The notes: generated from the sequence alone by a model not told the origin. 64,000 nt of DNA from Pseudanabaena sp. ABRG5-3 (GCF_003967015.1 NZ_AP017560.1:2046001-2110000), one strand, 5' to 3'. Shown: positions 29,547 through 38,348, numbered from the stretch's first letter. A program made the numbers and translations.

Positions 29547-30020
29547 TTAATGCTTACGAGATTGATTTTGACTACGGACAATCCAGTAGCTAATGGAAAG
29601 AGATAGAACCGCGATCGCTAAGCCAGTTAAGTCTCCCTCGCTTTTACTGTCAAAAATAACGATCTTCCGAGCAACTGCAGTTAAGGCCGTAATAATTACC
29701 AACTCTAGCTGAATGACATGCTGACGTAGGTAAGCCGTGACATTTTCCATTAGTTCCAAGGCAATCAGCACATTGAGGAACATGCCAAAGATCTTCAGGA
29801 GAGGTGCGGTAAATACTCCTTTGGGATCAGTAATGAACAAGTCAATCGTCAAAAGCTTCAGTAGGTCAAAAAGGGCAATAAAGATCACGACTATTAGAGC
29901 GATCGCCAATATTTTGGAAACAATATTTTCAATTTTGCTGATGGCGTTTAAAAAGTTCTCATCCTTAAAGCTAATCGCGAAATAGCGTAATAAATTTGTA
30001 ATTTGTTGCCTAAATCTCAT
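29547..30020 (-). CDS. PsiE-family membrane protein
   Basis: 157 aa with four predicted membrane helices (about 36-56, 72-90, 102-120 and 130-148). The pattern of ENIVSKILAIALIVVIFIAL, LLKIFGMFLNVLIALELMENV and LRQHVIQLELVIITALTAVARKIVIFD matches the phosphate-starvation-inducible PsiE family of inner-membrane proteins. Biochemical function is unknown. Confidence 0.8.
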   Translation of the reverse strand: MRFRQQITNLLRYFAISFKDENFLNAISKIENIVSKILAIALIVVIFIALFDLLKLLTIDLFITDPKGVFTAPLLKIFGMFLNVLIALELMENVTAYLRQHVIQLELVIITALTAVARKIVIFDSKSEGDLTGLAIAVLSLSISYWIVRSQNQSRKH

Positions 30021-30175
30021 TGTGAAGCCCTAATTTAAAATCTTAACGTTTATCTGCTGAAGGTAGGAATACAAGCTGATACTTCATGGGAATGTAAAAA
30101 CGCTATAGGTGATTATATAAACCAAATACATAGAATAAAAATATATATTAATGCTAAAATCATAGAATATAGTCT

Positions 30176-31141
30176 ATGATTTTGCCACCTACTATGAGTT
30201 ACCGCCTATCCGATTCTCAATTAGCAAGCCACATTACGTTGCACCAGCTACAAGTTTTTGAAGTGGCAGCTCGGCATGGTAGCTATACTCGCGCCGCAGA
30301 GGAGCTATTTCTCACACAGCCAACGGTTTCCATGCAAATCAAGCATCTTACTAAGGCAATTGGAATGCCTTTATTTGAGCAGGTTGGAAAAAGGCTATTT
30401 CTCACTCAGGCTGGTAATGAGTTGTTTACGACCTGTCAAGAAATATTTGGTCGCATATCACAATTTGAAATGAGTGTTGCCGATATGAAGGGGTTAAAGC
30501 AGGGATATTTAAAAATTACTGTGGTAACGACAGCAAAATATGTAATTCCTCGGTTGCTAGGTCCTTTTTGTCAGCGCTATCCAGGGGTGGAAATATCGCT
30601 GAAAGTGACAAACCATAGTGGTATTTTAGAAAGATTATCTGAGAATAAAGATGATTTATATATTCTCAGTCAAGTGCCTGATGAGCCAGATGTGAAATCC
30701 CATCCATTTTTGGCAAATCCCCTAGTTGTACTTGCTAACCATGATCATCCTTTAGCCCATGAAAAAAATATTCCTATTCAAAAGTTAGCCGATCAACCTT
30801 TTATCACCAGAGAATCTGGCTCAGGGACAAGAGGATATGTGCAGAAGCTATTTGATGCCCATAAAATTACGCCCAAAGTCAAGATGGAACTAGCCAGCAA
30901 TGAGGCAATTAAACAGGCGATCGCAGGTGGTTTAGGAATTTCGATCCTATCGCGACATACGATTGCCTTAGAGGGGGCTTCAGGACAGATTGCTATTTTA
31001 GATGTCGAACATTTCCCAATTCCTTGCAATTGGTATGTGATACATCTTGCTGGTAAACAGCTATCAGTAGTGGCACAGGCTTTTTTAGAATATCTGCAAA
31101 CTGAAGGCAAACAAATTGCTGAGGATACCTCAGCATGGTAA
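30176..31141 (+). CDS. LysR-type regulator, RbcR/CmpR group
   Basis: 321 aa. The N-terminal HTH is HQLQVFEVAARHGSYTRAAE followed by LTQPTVSMQIKHLTKAIGMPLFEQ. The effector-binding domain starts after about residue 100 and contains ESGSGTRGYV and ISILSRHTIALE. This closely resembles the cyanobacterial CbbR relatives RbcR, CmpR and NdhR, which control carbon-fixation and inorganic-carbon genes. Which one it is cannot be decided from context, since no rbc, cmp or ndhF3 genes are adjacent. Start: ATG at 30176; a second ATG at 30194 is possible. Confidence 0.83.
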   Translation: MILPPTMSYRLSDSQLASHITLHQLQVFEVAARHGSYTRAAEELFLTQPTVSMQIKHLTKAIGMPLFEQVGKRLFLTQAGNELFTTCQEIFGRISQFEMSVADMKGLKQGYLKITVVTTAKYVIPRLLGPFCQRYPGVEISLKVTNHSGILERLSENKDDLYILSQVPDEPDVKSHPFLANPLVVLANHDHPLAHEKNIPIQKLADQPFITRESGSGTRGYVQKLFDAHKITPKVKMELASNEAIKQAIAGGLGISILSRHTIALEGASGQIAILDVEHFPIPCNWYVIHLAGKQLSVVAQAFLEYLQTEGKQIAEDTSAW

Positions 31142-31142
31142 T

Positions 31143-31179
31143 AAAAAAAGACTGGTTGCCTTGCAACCAGTCTTTTTTT
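31143..31179 (+). terminator. Rho-independent terminator of the LysR gene
   Basis: AAAAAAAGACTGGTTGC-CTT-GCAACCAGTCTTTTTTT, a perfect stem with a T-run, two bases after the stop codon. It also faces the end of the convergent tRNA-Cys. Confidence 0.85.
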
Positions 31180-31184
31180 ATTTA

Positions 31185-31255
31185 AGGCGGCACCCAGATT
31201 TGAACTGGGGGTGAGAGTTTTGCAGACTCCTGCCTTACCACTTGGCTATGCCGCC
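31185..31255 (-). tRNA. trnC: tRNA-Cys (GCA)
   Basis: Minus-strand cloverleaf of 71 nt: acceptor GGCGGCA/TGCCGCC, anticodon stem GGAGT/ACTCT around the loop CTGCAAA with anticodon GCA, T-arm loop GTTCAAAT, discriminator U as expected for tRNA-Cys. CCA is not encoded. Confidence 0.93.
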
Positions 31256-31325
31256 GAACGGATATTCACTATAACAAATTAGGTCACTAGTTGCAAACAA
31301 CCCAAAATATTTTTATCTCACACAG

Positions 31326-31449
31326 CATATATGGCAATGTAAGGTTTGCTTAGGACATAAAATCCAAATAAGTGAAGGCGGCACGAAGTGCCGCCTTCAC
31401 TTATTTGGATTTTGATTTGTCCTAGCTATCTCTTACATTGCTATATATG
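31326..31449. repeat. MITE-like element, family 3, long terminal inverted repeats
   Basis: Left ATATATGGCAATGTAAG, right CTTACATTGCTATATAT, then a second matched block (AGGACA...TGTCCT), then the hairpin AATCCAAATAAGTGAAGGCGG...CGAAG...CCGCCTTCACTTATTTGGATT. Over 45 bp of each arm pair with a few mismatches. Confidence 0.7.
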
Positions 31450-31467
31450 CTGGGCGCAGTTAAATAT

Positions 31468-31614
31468 AACGTCAGTTCGGGTTAAGCTGGCAAATTTTAA
31501 AAGACCAAAAGTAAAAGCCTTGCTAAGCAAGGCTTTTACTTTTGGTCTTTGAGAGAGGGTTTGCGTAGCAAACCCTCTCTCAAAGACCGTTTCAAATTAT
31601 CCCGAACTCGCGTT
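31468..31614. repeat. MITE-like element, family 1 copy 4, with two internal hairpins
   Basis: Ends AACGTCAGTTCGGG and CCCGAACTCGCGTT are inverted. Inside are AAGACCAAAAGTAAAAGCCT plus complement (31500-31548, apex GCTAAGC) and GAGAGAGGGTTTGC-GTA-GCAAACCCTCTCTC (31549-31580). Confidence 0.7.
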
Positions 31615-31627
31615 AAATATAAAACCA

Positions 31628-31668
31628 CCAAATCTATAGCGCACAAGTAGCGTGCGCTATAGATTTGG
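31628..31668. repeat. Perfect hairpin
   Basis: CCAAATCTATAGCGCAC, short loop AAGTAGC, then the complement. It lies between two MITE-like elements and probably belongs to a further one. Confidence 0.5.
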
Positions 31669-31678
31669 GTTCTGTTTT

Positions 31679-31793
31679 TATAGCAATGCCAGAAATAGCT
31701 AGGACAAATCAGAGCCCCAAGGATAAGTGGTGACGCTTTGCGTCACCACTTATCCTTGGGGCTTAAGTTCTAAGCAAAACTTAGATTGCTATA
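31679..31793. repeat. MITE-like element, family 3, near the cysW end
   Basis: Left TATAGCAATGCCAGAAATAGC-TAGGACAAATC, right CTAAGCAAAACTTAGATTGCTATA. The central hairpin AGCCCCAAGGATAAGTGGTG...CTTTG...complement is perfect. Its 3' end is 24 bp from the cysW stop, so it may also terminate the sulfate operon. Confidence 0.65.
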
Positions 31794-31816
31794 AGACAAA
31801 AATATTTTGGGAGAGA

Positions 31817-32566
31817 TCAGCTTTTTTTCTTATGAGTTCTGCGTTCGAGAATTTCCTTAAGAATCAAAGTAACAACAGCCAAGAGAGCAAGGAGAACAGC
31901 AGCCGAATAAGCCACCTCCGTTTCATATTGTTTGTAAGACTCCTCAACAAAGAGAGGCAAACTCTGAGTCTTAGCGGCAATATTACCAGAGACCACAGAT
32001 ACCGCACCAAACTCACCCATAGCACGAGCATTAGTCAAAACCAAACCATAGAGAAGCCCCCAACGAATATTAGGTAGAACAACCTTCCAGAAAATCTGCC
32101 AATCACTTGCGCCAAGAGTGCGAGCCGCCTCCTCTTGATCCGTCCCCATTTCATCAAGAACAGGAATTACTTCACGAGCAATAAAAGGCATACTGACAAA
32201 AATCGTGGCAAGTAACATACCAGGAAAAGCAAATACTACTTTAATATCATTAGCCTCTAACCAAGAGCCAAACCAACCAAGTCGGCCGTACAGCAAAACA
32301 ATCATCAAACCCGCAACCACAGGAGAGATCGAGAAAGGAAGATCGATGATACTAAGTAAAAGAGCCTTGCCCGGAAACTTATTACGAGCGATCGCCCAAG
32401 CAGCACTTAAGCCAAAAATAGTATTTAGAGGCAAAGCAATAACAGCCAGAGAAACAGTTAGCTTGATCGCATTTTGGAAATCAGGACGTTTCATCGCTTC
32501 AAGAATCGGACTAAAGCCTTTGCTAAAAGCAGTGACAAATACATTAGCCGCAGGTAGAAGCAGCAC
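31817..32566 (-). CDS. cysW: Sulfate ABC transporter permease CysW
   Basis: 249 aa from a GTG at 32566. It is a membrane permease with the cytoplasmic EAA loop EEAARTLGASDWQIFWKVVLP, pairing with CysT to import sulfate. The annotated start looks too late: the frame continues upstream as KKSFAPAILIAIAFLYLGL, which completes the first membrane helix in the usual CysW way. However, no ATG, GTG or TTG lies between the in-frame cysT stop and this GTG. A non-standard start (for example ATC at 32632) is a possibility. It is third in the sbpA-cysT-cysW operon; cysA is absent here. Confidence 0.87.
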   Translation of the reverse strand: MLLLPAANVFVTAFSKGFSPILEAMKRPDFQNAIKLTVSLAVIALPLNTIFGLSAAWAIARNKFPGKALLLSIIDLPFSISPVVAGLMIVLLYGRLGWFGSWLEANDIKVVFAFPGMLLATIFVSMPFIAREVIPVLDEMGTDQEEAARTLGASDWQIFWKVVLPNIRWGLLYGLVLTNARAMGEFGAVSVVSGNIAAKTQSLPLFVEESYKQYETEVAYSAAVLLALLAVVTLILKEILERRTHKKKS

Positions 32567-32651
32567 CAGTCCAAGATAAAGAAAAGCGATCGCAATTAAG
32601 ATTGCAGGAGCAAAGCTTTTCTTCTGAGGGATTTTAGTTGGTTGCGATGAA

Positions 32652-32677
32652 TTTTGAGAGTGATCGCTCTCAAAATT
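32652..32677. repeat. Hairpin in the cysT-cysW junction
   Basis: ATTTTGAGAG-TGATCG-CTCTCAAAAT is a perfect 10-bp stem about 12 bp after the cysT stop. It could be a partial attenuator or processing site between the two permease genes. Confidence 0.55.
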
Positions 32678-32689
32678 ATTTACAGAAAA

Positions 32690-33544
32690 TTAGCCATATC
32701 GTTTACTCCAAGCCTGTAAGAGATTAATAGCGAGGAGACTCACAAAGGATATAGCTAACATCACTACCCCAATTACCGTTGCTCCTACATAGTCATACTG
32801 TTCCAAACGTTGAAAGATCAAAATAGGGGTGATTAGATCCCTAAACGGAGTATTAGATGCAATAATCACCGTTGAGCCATATTCACCAACAGCACGTGAA
32901 AACCCAAGAGCTACCCCTGTCAAGATTGCAGGTGTTAGCGGAGGCAGAATTACTTGGATAAAAGTCTGGATTTTTGATGCGCCAAGAGACCAAGCCGCTT
33001 CTTCGATTTCTTTTTCTAGCTCAGTGAGAACAGGTTGAACAGTTCTGACGATGAAGGGTAGAGAGATAAACATCATGGCGATCCAAACGCCGATACGAGT
33101 AAAGGCAATCTTGATGCCCATCGGCGCAAATAGTGACCCAATCCAGCCTTTCTCGCTATAGACTGTGGCTAGGGTTAGTCCTGCCACAGCAGTGGGTAGA
33201 GCAAAGGGTAAATCGACAACCGCTTCGAGAAATCGTTTACCGAAGAATTCATACCTTACGAGCACCCATGCGATTAAGGTTCCAAATACTCCGTTGATGG
33301 CGGCGGCGGCGAAGGCGGTGACGAAAGTGATTTCGTAACTAGATAGGGCGATGGGGCTGGTGGCGGTTTTCCAGAAGCTCTCGAAGGGTTCGCTGGATGC
33401 TTTGGTGAGCATGGCGGCGATTGGTAGTATCAGTAGCAAGGCTAGATAGACGATGGTGATGATCCATGTCCAAGGGATTTTCGATAGAATTTTTAGTATA
33501 GGGTTATTGTTCTTCTTTGGTGAGGGAGGTTTGATCGTTACCAT
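32690..33544 (-). CDS. cysT: Sulfate ABC transporter permease CysT
   Basis: 284 aa with six membrane spans. The family motif DLPFALPTAVAGLTLATVYSEKGW and the EAA loop EEAAWSLGASKIQTFIQVILP, followed by GFSRAVGEYGS, identify CysT (CysU). It forms the inner-membrane channel with CysW. It is 178 bp behind sbpA; this gap contains the direct repeat GTTCTAT in three forms at about 33590-33632. Confidence 0.93.
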   Translation of the reverse strand: MVTIKPPSPKKNNNPILKILSKIPWTWIITIVYLALLLILPIAAMLTKASSEPFESFWKTATSPIALSSYEITFVTAFAAAAINGVFGTLIAWVLVRYEFFGKRFLEAVVDLPFALPTAVAGLTLATVYSEKGWIGSLFAPMGIKIAFTRIGVWIAMMFISLPFIVRTVQPVLTELEKEIEEAAWSLGASKIQTFIQVILPPLTPAILTGVALGFSRAVGEYGSTVIIASNTPFRDLITPILIFQRLEQYDYVGATVIGVVMLAISFVSLLAINLLQAWSKRYG

Positions 33545-33722
33545 ATGGTCTTAAATAAAGTTTTGGGCTTGGGTATGGGACAAAATACAAAGTTCTATGA
33601 AAAATCTCTGAAGTTCTATAAATTGTTCTATAAGGGACGTACAGAAAAATAAGTAACCGATTTTTTATGGTGCAGCAAAACTGTGACACAAAAAATTTAG
33701 TTTGTTATTCAATCGCAGAACC

Positions 33723-34892
33723 TTAACGCTTGATTTTTGATTGAATTTTGTCAAAGGCTGCACCATCTGCAAAAAACTTTTTATTGATTTCATCCCAGCC
33801 GCCAAAGTCTTTCACGGTTGCGAGTTCTTTAACTTTGGGATAAAGATCGGCAAATTGCTTCTCTTGAGCTACAGTCTGCTCAACGGGACGAAACCCAAGT
33901 TTAGCAAACTCAATTTGTGCTTCTGGTGTATATAAAAATTGGACAAATGCTTCAGCGACTTCCTTTGTCCCATGCTTTGCAGCATTCTTGTCCACCACCG
34001 CAATGGGATTATCAATTGAAACATTTACATCAGGAATAACATAGCTGACCTTCTGTCCTTTTTGGGAAGCAAGAACAACCTCATTTTCATAGTTAATTAA
34101 TACATCCCCTTGACCTTGCTTGAAGAAGGCATCAGTCGCTTCACGAGCATCTTTGGTCAAAATTGGTACATTCTTAAATACTTTAACTAGCGCTTCTTCA
34201 GCTTTTGTATCATTCCCGCCTTTCTTGAATTCAGCATTCCATAGAGCAAGAAAATTCCAACGAGCCACTCCAGAAGTTTTAGGATCAGCAGTAATCAGGC
34301 TAACACCATCTTTTTCTAAGTCTGCCCAATCCTTAATACCTTTGGGATTGCCTTCACGGGTTACTAGTGCTGCAACAGATTTAGAAACAATCGACTCATT
34401 TGGAAATTCTTGTTCCCAACCTTTATCGATCAGTCCTGCTTTTTCAATTTTTGCGGTGTCTGCGGCAAGGGCAAGGTGAACGATATCAGCTTCTAGACCG
34501 TCGATGACGGCACGGGTTTGTGAACCTGAACCACCATAGCTTTGATTAAATACAACCTTTTGATTATGTTCTTTTTGCCACTTTTCTGTGAATTTGGGAA
34601 TAATGGCTGCGTGGGCTTGCTTAGTGACAGCAAAGGAAACGAGGGTTAGTTCAACATCCTTTTGGCTATTTGTATTAGATTTGATGCCTGTGCAAGCTGC
34701 CATAGTGAAGCTAATTAACGCACCCACTAAGAAGAAAGAGACAAATTTACGTCCCCAGTTCTCCCATTTATTCTCCCGCTGATATTTGTAAGCGAATATA
34801 TTTGGGAGATCTACAAATATTCGGACAAATATTCGAGCGATCGCCTTGGTTAGCAACTTCAAATTGCTGAAAGGATTTTGACTTAAACTCAT
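33723..34892 (-). CDS. sbpA: Periplasmic sulfate-binding protein
   Basis: I start at the ATG at 34892 (MSLSQNPFSN, 389 aa); the GTG at 34919 would overlap a palindrome in the promoter. A long N-terminal stretch precedes a membrane helix and the lipobox-like FTMAACTG, so the mature protein may be lipid-anchored at Cys. The binding fold shows VSFAVTKQAHAAIIPKF, QSYGGSGSQTRAVIDGLEADI, LALAADT and TSGVARWNFLALW, which line the sulfate site in CysP/Sbp proteins. First gene of the sulfate operon. Confidence 0.92.
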   Translation of the reverse strand: MSLSQNPFSNLKLLTKAIARIFVRIFVDLPNIFAYKYQRENKWENWGRKFVSFFLVGALISFTMAACTGIKSNTNSQKDVELTLVSFAVTKQAHAAIIPKFTEKWQKEHNQKVVFNQSYGGSGSQTRAVIDGLEADIVHLALAADTAKIEKAGLIDKGWEQEFPNESIVSKSVAALVTREGNPKGIKDWADLEKDGVSLITADPKTSGVARWNFLALWNAEFKKGGNDTKAEEALVKVFKNVPILTKDAREATDAFFKQGQGDVLINYENEVVLASQKGQKVSYVIPDVNVSIDNPIAVVDKNAAKHGTKEVAEAFVQFLYTPEAQIEFAKLGFRPVEQTVAQEKQFADLYPKVKELATVKDFGGWDEINKKFFADGAAFDKIQSKIKR

Positions 34893-34917
34893 GAGCGCAT
34901 CTCTAAGAAAATAATCC

Positions 34918-34963
34918 ACGGTATTGCTGCGGGAATACCGTACTTAAATACCATACAGTATTT
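34918..34963 (-). promoter_or_regulatory. Two tandem palindromes in front of sbpA
   Basis: ACGGTATT-N8-AATACCGT at 34918-34941 and AAATAC-N6-GTATTT at 34946-34963, both sharing a GTAT/ATAC core. They lie just upstream of the chosen start and are candidate operators for a sulfur-responsive regulator. Confidence 0.45.
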
Positions 34964-35017
34964 TTCTGTCACATACAAAGAAAATCTGGTAGTCCTAAAA
35001 AGGAAAGGATTTATTAT

Positions 35018-35056
35018 GGTAAGGATGGGCGGCGCTTAGCGCCGCCCATCCTTACC
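35018..35056. repeat. Perfect hairpin upstream of the sulfate operon
   Basis: GGTAAGGATGGGCGGCGC-TTA-GCGCCGCCCATCCTTACC. Flanks (GGTAGTCCTAAA on the left, TTAGCACTACC on the right) form a weak outer inverted repeat. Confidence 0.6.
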
Positions 35057-35112
35057 TATTTAGCACTACCGAAAATCTCAAGAGTGCGATCGCTTTTTGT
35101 GCGCTCTCTATT

Positions 35113-35225
35113 AGCATCAGTTCGGCAAAAGATCAAAACGGGAAGAATCGCTTAGCGATTCTTCCCGTTTTGATCTTTTCACGCAGTACGAAGCACAGTG
35201 CAAATAGCTATATCAAATTCACGTT
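35113..35225. repeat. MITE-like element, family 1 copy 5
   Basis: Left end ATCAGTTCGGC, right end AATTCACGTT. The internal hairpin AAAAGATCAAAACGGGAAGA...GCTTAGC...complement spans 35127-35179. The ends are more diverged than in the copies at 481 and 31468. Confidence 0.55.
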
Positions 35226-35275
35226 TTGCAAATTGAAAAATACACTCAATATATAGTTTTAGAATTGCAAAATGG

Positions 35276-36619
35276 CTATTTTTTGGAGTTGTTTTTGAGA
35301 TCTTCATCTGGTGGTGATATAGGTGGCGATAAATTCACTAACACTTTATCCACTCGATTACCATCCATATCCACAACTTCAAAACGGATTCTCTCCCATG
35401 TGAAATGTTCGCCAACCATAGGAATATGACGGAGATAAGTCATCATCAGTCCACCGAGAGTATGGTAATTGCGTTCCTCTTCATACGGGAGATCTTCGAC
35501 TTCAAGAATCTCTTTGAGCCGATCGCTAGAAATCATTCCATCAATTAGCCAAGAACCATCTTCTCTTTGAATTGCATCGGGATCACCTTGGCGATCGCTT
35601 GATGGCAAATCACCAACGATCGCTTCAAGTAGGTCAGTGAGAGTTACCATTCCCTCCACACCACCATACTCATCAGTCACCATAGCAACGCGATCGCCCG
35701 ACTGTTTAAATTGCTCTAATACGCTTAAAGCACTAGCAGTTTCAGCTACATATAGAGGAGGACTACTAACTTTTAAGAGATCTATAGGCGTTCCGTGAAT
35801 ACTCGCATTTAGAAATTCACGAATATCAACAATTCCTACACAGTCATCGAGATTTTCTCTAGCCACTGGAAATCGCGAATGACCACTCTCTAGGACTTCG
35901 CGTTGTGTTTCTTCAAATGGAGAATCGATGTCAATCCAATCAATCTCAGTGCGCGGAGTCATGAGAGCTTTAATAGGGCGATCGCCTAAACGAAATACCC
36001 GCTCCACCATATCTTGCTCTGCTTCTTCAAACATCCCTGACTCTGCGCCCTGAGCAATCATTACTTTGATTTCTTCTTCAGTGACTTGCGCTTCTTCATT
36101 TGCCTGAATTCCCAATAAGCTGAGTAAAGCTTCAGTAGAAACACTAAGTAAATAAACGATCGGCGTACCAATATTCGCAAGAAATCGCATCGGTGGGGCA
36201 ACACTACAGGCAATGCGCTCAGCATTACTCATCGCCAGTCGTTTTGGTACAAGTTCACCCACAACTAGCGATAGGTAAGTAATAAGCCCCACCACAATCG
36301 CAAAGCTAAGAGATTCGCTATAGGGTTTTACTAGAGGTATAGTCTCTAATACCCTCTCAAGGCTCTTTGCCACGGTTGTGCCACCCAAAGCACCACTCAA
36401 AATTCCGATTAAAGTAATGCCAATTTGGGTGGTTGACAAAAAGTTGTTGGGTGAGCTGATTAGCCTTAAAGCAGCTCTAGCTTTAGCATTTCCTTCTTTT
36501 GCCCATTGTTCTAGGCGTACTTTTCGAGCTGAAACAATGGCTAGCTCAGACATCGAAAATACACCATTGGCAATAATCAGCAAAATAATGAATAAAGCTT
36601 CAAAAGCGAGGGAAGACAT
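35276..36619 (-). CDS. CorC/HlyC-type membrane protein (CNNM domain plus CBS pair)
   Basis: 447 aa. An N-terminal DUF21/CNNM membrane domain with about four helices (1-190) includes NGVFSMSELAIVSARKVRLE and GELVPKRLAM. A linker follows (EEIKVMIAQGAESGMFEEAEQDMVERVF), then a CBS pair (MTPRTEIDWIDID...SRFPVA; VTDEYGGVEGMVTLTDLLEAIVGD) and the C-terminal CorC_HlyC domain. These proteins are linked to Mg/Co or Na transport; the hemolysin name is historical. Confidence 0.88.
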   Translation of the reverse strand: MSSLAFEALFIILLIIANGVFSMSELAIVSARKVRLEQWAKEGNAKARAALRLISSPNNFLSTTQIGITLIGILSGALGGTTVAKSLERVLETIPLVKPYSESLSFAIVVGLITYLSLVVGELVPKRLAMSNAERIACSVAPPMRFLANIGTPIVYLLSVSTEALLSLLGIQANEEAQVTEEEIKVMIAQGAESGMFEEAEQDMVERVFRLGDRPIKALMTPRTEIDWIDIDSPFEETQREVLESGHSRFPVARENLDDCVGIVDIREFLNASIHGTPIDLLKVSSPPLYVAETASALSVLEQFKQSGDRVAMVTDEYGGVEGMVTLTDLLEAIVGDLPSSDRQGDPDAIQREDGSWLIDGMISSDRLKEILEVEDLPYEEERNYHTLGGLMMTYLRHIPMVGEHFTWERIRFEVVDMDGNRVDKVLVNLSPPISPPDEDLKNNSKK

Positions 36620-36720
36620 TGTTTTTAGAGCAGAACGACCTTATGGGAATCGTTTGAGAAATTTGTTAATGATAGTTATATATTCTCATACCAAATTTTG
36701 TGTCAAGTTTCCCAAGACTC

Positions 36721-36757
36721 AAAAAAGGTGTGACACTTCGTGTCACACCTTTTTTTT
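36721..36757. terminator. Terminator after malQ
   Basis: AAAAAAGGTGTGACAC-TTCG-TGTCACACCTTTTTTTT, a perfect stem with both A and T tracts. It overlaps the malQ stop codon (36756) and serves the minus-strand transcript. Confidence 0.8.
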
Positions 36758-38291
36758 AACGGCTATAAAGTTGGGTAACATCTAGCAAGCGATCGCTAAG
36801 ATCTTGATTCAGTAAATCGGGATCGCTATAGCGCCAGCCCCAATTGCCTGTAGCTGTACCCGGGACATTCATCCGCGCACTGTTGTCTAAACCGAGAACA
36901 TCCTGTAAAGGAACGATCGCAATTACAGCTACTGATGCCATTGCCATGCGGATTAATGCCCAGTTAATCGGCTCCCCTGTGGCGAAACCAACTACATATT
37001 TATAAAACAATTGCTTTTCATAACTGCTGGAACGTTGCCACCAACCCACTGCGGTGTCATTATCATGAGTCCCACTGTACACAACACTATTGTGTCTGTA
37101 GTGGTGGGGTAAATGAAAGTTGCCAGAGTCACCACCAAAAGCAAATAGTAGCACCTGCATTCCCGGAAAGCCAAAATCATCCCGTAATTTGATGACTTCA
37201 GGAGTGATCACCCCAAGATCTTCGGCAAGAATTGGCAAATCACCCATTACTTCCTTGAGCTTCGTAAACAACTCATCTCCCAAGGCAAGCTTCCACTCAC
37301 CTTTGATGGCATTCTCCTCACCTGCAGGAACTTGCCAAAATGATTCAAAACCTCGAAAGTGATCGATGCGGATAATATCTACATAGCGATTTAAAAATCG
37401 GAAGCGATCAATCCACCAAGCAAAATTAGTTTCTTGAAGATAATCCCAGTTATAAACAGGATTTCCCCATAGTTGCCCTGTCGCACTAAAATAGTCGGGT
37501 GGGACTCCCGCCATCTGTGTAACTTCGTAGGTTTCAGGATCGAGTGCAAAGTTTTCAGGGTTTGCCCAAACGTCAGCGCTGTTATGAGAGACATAAATGG
37601 GAATATCGCCAATAATCCGAATATTTCGCATATTGGCATATTGTTTGAGTTTCAGCCATTGATCGAAAAAGAGAAACTGCACAAATCTCTGAAACTCGAT
37701 TTGCTCATGCAATTCTTCGCGCTTTTGTTGCAATGCTTGGGGTTCACGTTTGGCGATCGCAGGTTCCCACTGATTCCAAAGGATTTCGGGATTTTCTTCA
37801 TGCAATGCGACAAACAGCACATAGTCTTCGAGCCAGTCAGCCTCTTCATAGCAAAACTTTTTGAACTGCTCTTGGATTAAATACAAATCATGATGATATT
37901 GGGGATCTTGATCGACATAACCCTGTTTGAATCTTGTATAGGCAAGCTCTAATAACTTGCGTTTGTAAGGTATCACTGTCGCAAAATCAACACGATCTTG
38001 ATCAAAATCAGGAATATCTTCCCAATCTTCTTCTTTAAGTAAATATTGCTTCGCTAAAAGCTCTGGACTAATGAGATAGGGATTGCCAGCGATCGCACTA
38101 AAACTCATGTAGGGAGAATTACCATATCCTGTGGGACCAAGGGGCAGCACTTGCCAAAGCTTCTGACCACTACGGGATAAAAACTCAATAAATTGATAAG
38201 CCGTCTCTCCTAAATCCCCAATCCCAAATTTGCTGGGCAATGAGGTTGGATGTAACAAAATACCACTAGCACGTTGAAAAGCCATAGACAA
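36756..38291 (-). CDS. malQ: 4-alpha-glucanotransferase (amylomaltase)
   Basis: 511 aa GH77 enzyme that transfers maltooligosaccharide units during glycogen turnover. Diagnostic segments: RASGILLHPTSLPSKFGIGDLG at the start, LWQVLPLGPTGYGNSPY, IIGDIPIYVSHNSADVW, IRIDHFRGFESFW carrying the catalytic Asp, ILAEDLGVITPEV with the acid/base Glu, and SGTHDNDTAVGW. Normal length. The second ATG (third codon) could also be the start. Confidence 0.94.
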   Translation of the reverse strand: MSMAFQRASGILLHPTSLPSKFGIGDLGETAYQFIEFLSRSGQKLWQVLPLGPTGYGNSPYMSFSAIAGNPYLISPELLAKQYLLKEEDWEDIPDFDQDRVDFATVIPYKRKLLELAYTRFKQGYVDQDPQYHHDLYLIQEQFKKFCYEEADWLEDYVLFVALHEENPEILWNQWEPAIAKREPQALQQKREELHEQIEFQRFVQFLFFDQWLKLKQYANMRNIRIIGDIPIYVSHNSADVWANPENFALDPETYEVTQMAGVPPDYFSATGQLWGNPVYNWDYLQETNFAWWIDRFRFLNRYVDIIRIDHFRGFESFWQVPAGEENAIKGEWKLALGDELFTKLKEVMGDLPILAEDLGVITPEVIKLRDDFGFPGMQVLLFAFGGDSGNFHLPHHYRHNSVVYSGTHDNDTAVGWWQRSSSYEKQLFYKYVVGFATGEPINWALIRMAMASVAVIAIVPLQDVLGLDNSARMNVPGTATGNWGWRYSDPDLLNQDLSDRLLDVTQLYSR

Positions 38292-38348
38292 AATACAAAA
38301 GCTTTTAGATCTGGCTCTACTTTACCGCCTTATGTATCGTCTTAAAGA

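Noticed and set aside
31727-32077. 116-aa plus-strand ORF over the cysW end
   Set aside because: It starts in a MITE-like palindrome and runs antisense through cysW; no protein-like features.
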